Shown here piece after piece: positions 59,631 through 64,000 of a stretch of DNA of 64,000 bases. This stretch comes from Bradyrhizobiaceae bacterium. Its GTDB lineage: Bacteria; Pseudomonadota; Alphaproteobacteria; Rhizobiales; Xanthobacteraceae. The stretch is taken from assembly GCA_020853885.1 (NCBI GenBank), contig JADYXZ010000020.1, positions 1 to 64,000 of the forward strand, read 5' to 3'. Both the position numbers and the translations under genes were made by a program. Under the pieces are notes generated by a model, which did not search any database, was not told the DNA's origin, and saw nothing but the letters and a program-made list of their open reading frames with translations. The number at the start of each line of letters is the position of its first letter. The stretch's first letter is position 1.

Positions 59631-60953
59631 ATGCCGATCGGCGAATTCGGCGGCGCGCCCACGCTTCCGGGCCAGGGCGGGCCGCTCACAACCACTCCGC
59701 TCTACTGGTTCTATGAACTGGGACATGCGGCCCTGCATCCGTCGCGCGCGGTCGCCGACGCGATGCGCCTCTATTTCAAGAACCCGCTCAATCCGCTTTC
59801 GCACACGCCGCTCGGCAAGCAGATCGCAGCCGGCGCCGAAGTCTATGAGCGCGCGATCCGCCGCTATGCGAGACCGGAGTGGCGCATCGCGTCGACGCTC
59901 GTCGGCGGCGAGCGCGTGCCCGTCGAAATCAAATCCGTCTGGGAGCGGCCGTTCTGCCGGCTCCTGCACTTCGAGCGGCAGTTCGCGCACCCGCAGCGCT
60001 ACCCGCAGCCGAAGATCGTGCTGGTCGCGCCGATGTCCGGGCATTTCGCGACGCTCCTGCGCGGCACGGTGGAGGCGTTCCTGCCGGATCACGACGTCTA
60101 CATCACCGAGTGGGTCGACGCGCGCACGGTGCCGCTCACGGATGGCCGCTTCGATCTCGACGACTACATCGACTACGTGATCTCGATCCTGCACAAGCTC
60201 GGCGGCGACTGCCACGTGATCGGCGTGTGCCAGCCGTCGGTGCCGGTGCTGGCGGCGGTCGCGCGCATGGAAGCCGCGGACGATCCCTACGTTCCCCACT
60301 CCATGACGCTGATGGGCGGGCCGATCGACACGCGCTTCAATCCGACGGCTGTGAACCGGCTCGCGGAAGAGCGCGGCATCGACTGGTTCCGCCGGCATGT
60401 GATCGCCAAGGTGCCGTTCCCGCACCCGGGATTCATGCGCGAAGTCTATCCGGGCTTCCTCCAGCTCACGGGATTCATCAGCATGAATCTCGACCGCCAT
60501 GTCGACGCGCACTGGCAGATGTTCCAGCATCTCATCGACGGCGACGGCGACAACGCGCAGAAGCACCGCGAATTCTACGACGAGTATCTCGCGGTGATGG
60601 ACCTTACGGCGGAATTCTATCTGCAGACGGTCGACACCGTGTTCGTCAAGCACGCGCTGCCGAAGGGAAAGATGACCCATCGCGGCAAGCCGGTGCAGCC
60701 GGAGAAGATCCGGCGCGTCGCGCTGCTCACGGTCGAGGGCGAGCACGACGACATCTCCGGCGTCGGGCAGACGGAGGCCGCGCACCAGCTCTGCACGAAC
60801 ATCCCCGACGGGCGAAAATCGCACTATCTGCAGCTCGCGGTCGGGCACTATGGCGTGTTCAACGGCTCGCGCTTCCGCGCCGAGATCGCGCCGCGGATCG
60901 CCGATTTCGTCCGCACGGCCGAGCAGGCAGGCCGCAAGCCGAGGGCCGCCTGA
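59631..60953 (+). CDS. phaZ: Intracellular poly(3-hydroxybutyrate) depolymerase PhaZ
   Basis: The protein has about 440 residues. After a 22-residue leader it reads LYWFYELGHAALHPSRAVAD, typical of PhaZ. The nucleophile lies in HVIGVCQPSVPVLAAVARME, where Cys200 replaces the Ser of ordinary lipases, as in PhaZ of Cupriavidus. The Asp is in VEGEHDDISGVGQTEAAHQL and the His in LAVGHYGVFNGSRFR. It degrades stored, native PHB granules in the cytoplasm to release 3-hydroxybutyrate. The upstream promoter at 59555 fits the chosen start. Confidence 0.94.
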   Translation: MPIGEFGGAPTLPGQGGPLTTTPLYWFYELGHAALHPSRAVADAMRLYFKNPLNPLSHTPLGKQIAAGAEVYERAIRRYARPEWRIASTLVGGERVPVEIKSVWERPFCRLLHFERQFAHPQRYPQPKIVLVAPMSGHFATLLRGTVEAFLPDHDVYITEWVDARTVPLTDGRFDLDDYIDYVISILHKLGGDCHVIGVCQPSVPVLAAVARMEAADDPYVPHSMTLMGGPIDTRFNPTAVNRLAEERGIDWFRRHVIAKVPFPHPGFMREVYPGFLQLTGFISMNLDRHVDAHWQMFQHLIDGDGDNAQKHREFYDEYLAVMDLTAEFYLQTVDTVFVKHALPKGKMTHRGKPVQPEKIRRVALLTVEGEHDDISGVGQTEAAHQLCTNIPDGRKSHYLQLAVGHYGVFNGSRFRAEIAPRIADFVRTAEQAGRKPRAA

Positions 60954-61023
60954 ACGTTTCGCCCTTGCCTCCGGCGCGCGATTGGCATTGCCTTGAGCCG
61001 ATGCATTCGATTCGGCGCGCCGC

Positions 61024-61800
61024 ATGCAACTGCCGCTTCCGCTGTTCCTGAGAAGAAAGCCCGAGCCCGAAGAACGCCGGCTTGTCGTCTCCTGCGCCAA
61101 TGAAGCGTTCGAGATCACGCTGAAGCGGCACCCGCGGGCACGGCGCTATACGCTGCGCGTGCTGGAGCGCAGCCGCGAAGTGGTGATGACGATCCCGCCG
61201 CGCGGGTCGCTGCGGCAGGCGCGTGAGTTCGCCGAGAAGAACGCCGGCTGGATCGCGGCGCGGGTGAAGCGGATTCCGCAGCCGATCCCGATCCTTGCCG
61301 GCGCTGTCATTCCGGTGCGCGGCGTCATGCACCGGGTTGCGCACCGGCCGAAGGCGCGCGGCACGGTCTGGTTCGAGGCCGATGCGGACGGTGCGCCGCT
61401 CCTGTGCGTGACGGGACAGGCGCAGCACGTGCCGCGGCGGGTGCGGGATTTTCTCAAACGTGAGGCGAAGCGCGACCTCACGCTTGCGAGCCGCCGGCAC
61501 GCGTCGGCGCTCGGAGTGGCGATCGAGCGGATCGGTATACGCGACACCACAAGCCGCTGGGGCTCGTGCTCGCGCGACGCCGGGCACATGCACTCCCTCT
61601 CCTATTCGTGGCGGCTCGTGCTCGCGCCGGCCTTCGTGCTCGACTATCTCGCCGCGCACGAAGTGGCGCATTGCCGGGAGCTCAATCATTCGGCCCGCTT
61701 CTGGCGGCTTGTCGATGCACTTACGCCGGACCGGCGGCGGGCGGAGGCGTGGCTGAAGGCGCACGGCAACGAGTTGCACCGGTACGGCGCGACGCTCTGA
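61024..61800 (+). CDS. YgjP-like (DUF45/SprT-type) zinc metalloprotease
   Basis: The 258-residue protein has the domain RRYTLRVLERSREVVMTIPP, RGSLRQAREFAEKNAGWIAA (the N-terminal strand-helix part of YgjP) and the C-terminal protease part: DTTSRWGSCSRDAGHMHSLS, YSWRLVLAPAFVLDYLAAHE, VAHCRELNHSARFWRLVDAL. HEVAH with the downstream His in LNHSARFW is the zinc site (HExxH and a third His). The order is that of family M48-like DUF45 proteins. Function in the cell is unknown; the E. coli relative is YgjP. Confidence 0.9.
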   Translation: MQLPLPLFLRRKPEPEERRLVVSCANEAFEITLKRHPRARRYTLRVLERSREVVMTIPPRGSLRQAREFAEKNAGWIAARVKRIPQPIPILAGAVIPVRGVMHRVAHRPKARGTVWFEADADGAPLLCVTGQAQHVPRRVRDFLKREAKRDLTLASRRHASALGVAIERIGIRDTTSRWGSCSRDAGHMHSLSYSWRLVLAPAFVLDYLAAHEVAHCRELNHSARFWRLVDALTPDRRRAEAWLKAHGNELHRYGATL

Positions 61801-61801
61801 T

Positions 61802-63925
61802 TCAGCGGCGTCCGAACAGGCGGTCGAGCAGCCAGTTGTCGAGCGGCGCCTGCTCGCGCGGCGGGCCGACGGGCGCGGGCGGGGTCGGGCCTTCCTCGAT
61901 CTCGGCAGGCGGCGCGCCCGCATAGGACGGCTGCTCCATGGCGCCGGGCAGGCCGACGACAGGCACGCCCCTGTGCGCTTCCACCATCAGCCGATTCCAG
62001 ATCGCGACAGGAAGGTTGGAACCCGATGCGCGCCTCGTCGGCGAATTATCATCATTGCCGATCCAGACGCCGGCGACGAGGCGGCCGGTATAGCCGACGA
62101 ACCAGGCGTCGCGGAAATCCTGGCTGGTGCCGGTCTTCCCCGCGGCCGCCCAGCCGGGAATGCGGGCACGCTGGGCGGTGCCGGTGAGCAGCGTCTCTTC
62201 CAGCATCCGGTTCATCATCTGCACGTAGCGGGGCGCCACGACGGCGCCGACGCCGGAGGCGCTACGCGCGTAAATAATCCTGCCGTCCTTCCTGCGCACG
62301 CGCTCGATCACGTGCGGGATCACGCCGATGCCGCCGTTCGCGAACGGCGCATAGGCGCCGACCAGTTCCAGGAGCGTCACCTCCGAGGTGCCGAGGGCGA
62401 TCGAGGCGTTCTCCACGAGCTTCGAGGCGATGCCGAGGCGACGCGCGGTGCGGGCGACGGCCTGGGGGCCGACCTCGAGGCCCAGGCGGACGGCGACCGT
62501 GTTCAACGAATGCGAGAGCGCGGTCTCCAGCGTGACCGGGCCGTAATATTCCTTCGAGTAGTTCTGCGGGCGCCAGCCATTGATGTCGAGCGGGCGGTCC
62601 TCGCGCACGGTGTCGGGCGTCAAGCCGCGCTCGATCGCGGCGAGATAGACGAACGGCTTGAAGGCGGAGCCGGGCTGGCGGTGCGCGGAGATCGCGCGGT
62701 TGAACTGGCTGTCGGCGTAGGAGCGGCCGCCGACCAGCGCCCGCACCGCGCCGTTCGGGTCCATCGCCAGCACGGCGCCCTGCTGCACGCCGAGCTTCGG
62801 CCCCTGCGCGGTCAGCTCCTCCACGAGCGCGCGTTCGGCGGCAGCCTGCAACGCGGGATCGATCGTCGTCTGCACCACGATGTCCTGCTCGACGCGGCCG
62901 ACATAGTCGTCGAGCGACTCCATCACCCAGTCGGCGACGTAGCCGACCGCACCCGGGCCGGTCTGGCGCACGATCGCCGCCGGTCGCGCCCGCGCGCTCC
63001 GCGCCATCTCGGCGGTGACGTATTTCGCGTCGACCATGGCATCGAGCACGAGCTCGGCGCGGTCGCGGGCGGCGCGCGGATTGCGCGTGGGCGCAAGGCG
63101 CGAGGGCGCCTTGACGAGGCCGGCGAGGATCGCGGCTTCGCCGAGCGTCACGAGGCGTGCGGGCTTGCCAAAATAGCGCTGCGCCGCCGCCTCGACGCCA
63201 TAGGCGCCGGCGCCGAAATAGACGCGGTTGACGTAGAGCTCGAGAATTTCCGCCTTCGAGTATTTCGCCTCCAGCCAGAGCGCGAGCACGAGCTCGTCGA
63301 GCTTGCGGGTGATGGTGCGCTCCTCGGTGAGGAACAGGTTCTTGGCGAGCTGCTGGGTGAGCGTCGAGCCGCCCTCGCGCACGGAGCGCGAGGCGAGATT
63401 GACCACGAGGGCGCGCGCGAGGCCAACCGGGTCGATGCCGAAGTGCCAGTAGAAGCGGCGGTCCTCGATGGCGAGAAACGCCTGCGGCAGATAGGGCGGC
63501 AGCGCCTTGAGCGGCACGGACTGGCCGCCCATGTCGCCGCGCGTCGCGAGCGGCTTGCCGTCGAGCGCGAGGATCGTCACCGACGGCGGACGCGGCGGCA
63601 CGACGAGGGTTTGCAGCGGCGGCAGGCGCAACGAGATCACCGCGAAGACCGCGACGAGCGCGAGCAAGCCCCAGATGCCGAGCACGATGGTCCAGTAGGC
63701 GAGCCGGCTCGCGTGGATGCGCCGCCACCAGCGGCCGCGCTTGCGGCGCGGGGATTTTCCGTTTCCGTTTTTGCCGTTCTTGTGCGCGCGGCCGTTGCCG
63801 GCGCGGGCACGGGCGGGCTCCGGCTTGCCGCCGGCGCGGTCACGCGCATCGAGGCGCAAATGGAAGAGCGAGCCGATCGTGTCGAGCACGGGCTCGCGCC
63901 GTTCCCGCCGTTTCCGCCAGACCAT
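61802..63925 (-). CDS. Class A penicillin-binding protein (PBP1A/1B-type)
   Basis: The 707-residue protein has a basic cytoplasmic tail (PRRKRGRWWRRIHASRLAYW), one membrane anchor (TIVLGIWGLLALVAVFAVIS), a glycosyltransferase-51 domain (FLAIEDRRFYWHFGIDPVGL with the catalytic Glu, EGGSTLTQQLAKNLFLTEER, RKLDELVLALWLEAKYSKAE) and a transpeptidase domain with SxxK in HRQPGSAFKPFVYL, SxN in LSHSLNTVAVRL and KTG in AAAGKTGTSQDFRDAW. It polymerises and cross-links peptidoglycan in the periplasm. The C-terminus carries a Pro-rich tail (EIEEGPTPPAPVGPPREQ). It is convergent with the metalloprotease gene, 1 bp apart. Confidence 0.96.
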   Translation of the reverse strand: MVWRKRRERREPVLDTIGSLFHLRLDARDRAGGKPEPARARAGNGRAHKNGKNGNGKSPRRKRGRWWRRIHASRLAYWTIVLGIWGLLALVAVFAVISLRLPPLQTLVVPPRPPSVTILALDGKPLATRGDMGGQSVPLKALPPYLPQAFLAIEDRRFYWHFGIDPVGLARALVVNLASRSVREGGSTLTQQLAKNLFLTEERTITRKLDELVLALWLEAKYSKAEILELYVNRVYFGAGAYGVEAAAQRYFGKPARLVTLGEAAILAGLVKAPSRLAPTRNPRAARDRAELVLDAMVDAKYVTAEMARSARARPAAIVRQTGPGAVGYVADWVMESLDDYVGRVEQDIVVQTTIDPALQAAAERALVEELTAQGPKLGVQQGAVLAMDPNGAVRALVGGRSYADSQFNRAISAHRQPGSAFKPFVYLAAIERGLTPDTVREDRPLDINGWRPQNYSKEYYGPVTLETALSHSLNTVAVRLGLEVGPQAVARTARRLGIASKLVENASIALGTSEVTLLELVGAYAPFANGGIGVIPHVIERVRRKDGRIIYARSASGVGAVVAPRYVQMMNRMLEETLLTGTAQRARIPGWAAAGKTGTSQDFRDAWFVGYTGRLVAGVWIGNDDNSPTRRASGSNLPVAIWNRLMVEAHRGVPVVGLPGAMEQPSYAGAPPAEIEEGPTPPAPVGPPREQAPLDNWLLDRLFGRR

Positions 63926-64000
63926 CGCCCTACCCGTCCGCGCGCCTGCGCTCCCGCGGCACCCACCCGCCGCTGGTTAAGGAAAGCTAAATCCGGGCGA

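Noticed and set aside
59571-61118. 515-codon minus-strand open frame opposite phaZ
   Set aside because: High-GC antisense frame, Arg/Glu/His-rich without motifs; phaZ on the plus strand has all catalytic residues and a promoter.

Overview
The window reads as a chromosomal segment of an alphaproteobacterium, most likely a Hyphomicrobiales (Rhizobiales) member near the Bradyrhizobium/Xanthobacteraceae group. Supporting this are an MmcB-type protein, an adjacent ActS/ActR (RegB/RegA) redox pair, an intracellular PHB depolymerase with a Cys lipase box, the DUF3489-DUF2924-recombinase module, and the dispersed palindrome that opens with gagcatgatc. Family names come from reading the sequence; no database search was run.

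Two kinds of DNA meet at a tRNA-Ser(GGA) gene (48434-48523, minus). To its right is compact, visibly GC-rich core chromosome: MsrA, a UPF0114 membrane protein, an FmdB zinc ribbon, a Tat-type alpha/beta hydrolase, an Lrp/LysE pair, tRNA-Arg(CCG), MmcB, ActS/ActR, a two-gene ABC exporter, PhaZ, a YgjP-like metalloprotease and a class A penicillin-binding protein. To its left are 48 kb of accessory DNA of mixed composition with many broken genes (LivF, alcohol dehydrogenase, SDR, PIN toxin, acyl-CoA dehydrogenase, tyrosine integrase, phosphotransferase, serine recombinase, IS3, DUF2924, DUF2130).

The accessory part is a chain of catabolic and transport cassettes. (a) 3.2-5.8 kb: an AraC regulator and a 6-oxocamphor-hydrolase-like crotonase. 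(b) 8.8-19.6 kb: a LysR regulator and one minus-strand operon hyuA-hyuB-FAH-SBP-livH-livM-livG-livF, which looks like uptake plus ATP-dependent opening of a cyclic amide or related ring. (c) 20.9-29.9 kb: a minus-strand series of an M20-like protein, a four-gene spermidine/putrescine-type ABC transporter, an Lrp regulator, a very divergent GroEL-like protein and a class I aminotransferase. (d) 30-33.9 kb: recombinase and IS3 remnants. (e) 33.9-40.6 kb: a divergent LysR and an SBP / FAD-oxidoreductase / fused permease / ATPase cassette whose ATPase is frameshifted at its end. (f) 41.4-48.4 kb: an islet with Fic, an Xre-RES toxin-antitoxin pair, a chimeric ORF and an SMC-like AAA ATPase. It starts at a short copy of the tRNA-Ser 3' end and stops at the tRNA-Ser gene itself.

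The most unusual item is the GroEL-like protein of cassette (c). It aligns along the whole length of GroEL but lacks all three Asp residues of the ATPase site (52, 87, 398 in E. coli numbering) and ends in a His/Cys-rich tail. Its operon partner, the M20-like protein, has lost most canonical metal ligands. Together they suggest a transport-linked system in which two familiar enzymes have been put to other uses.
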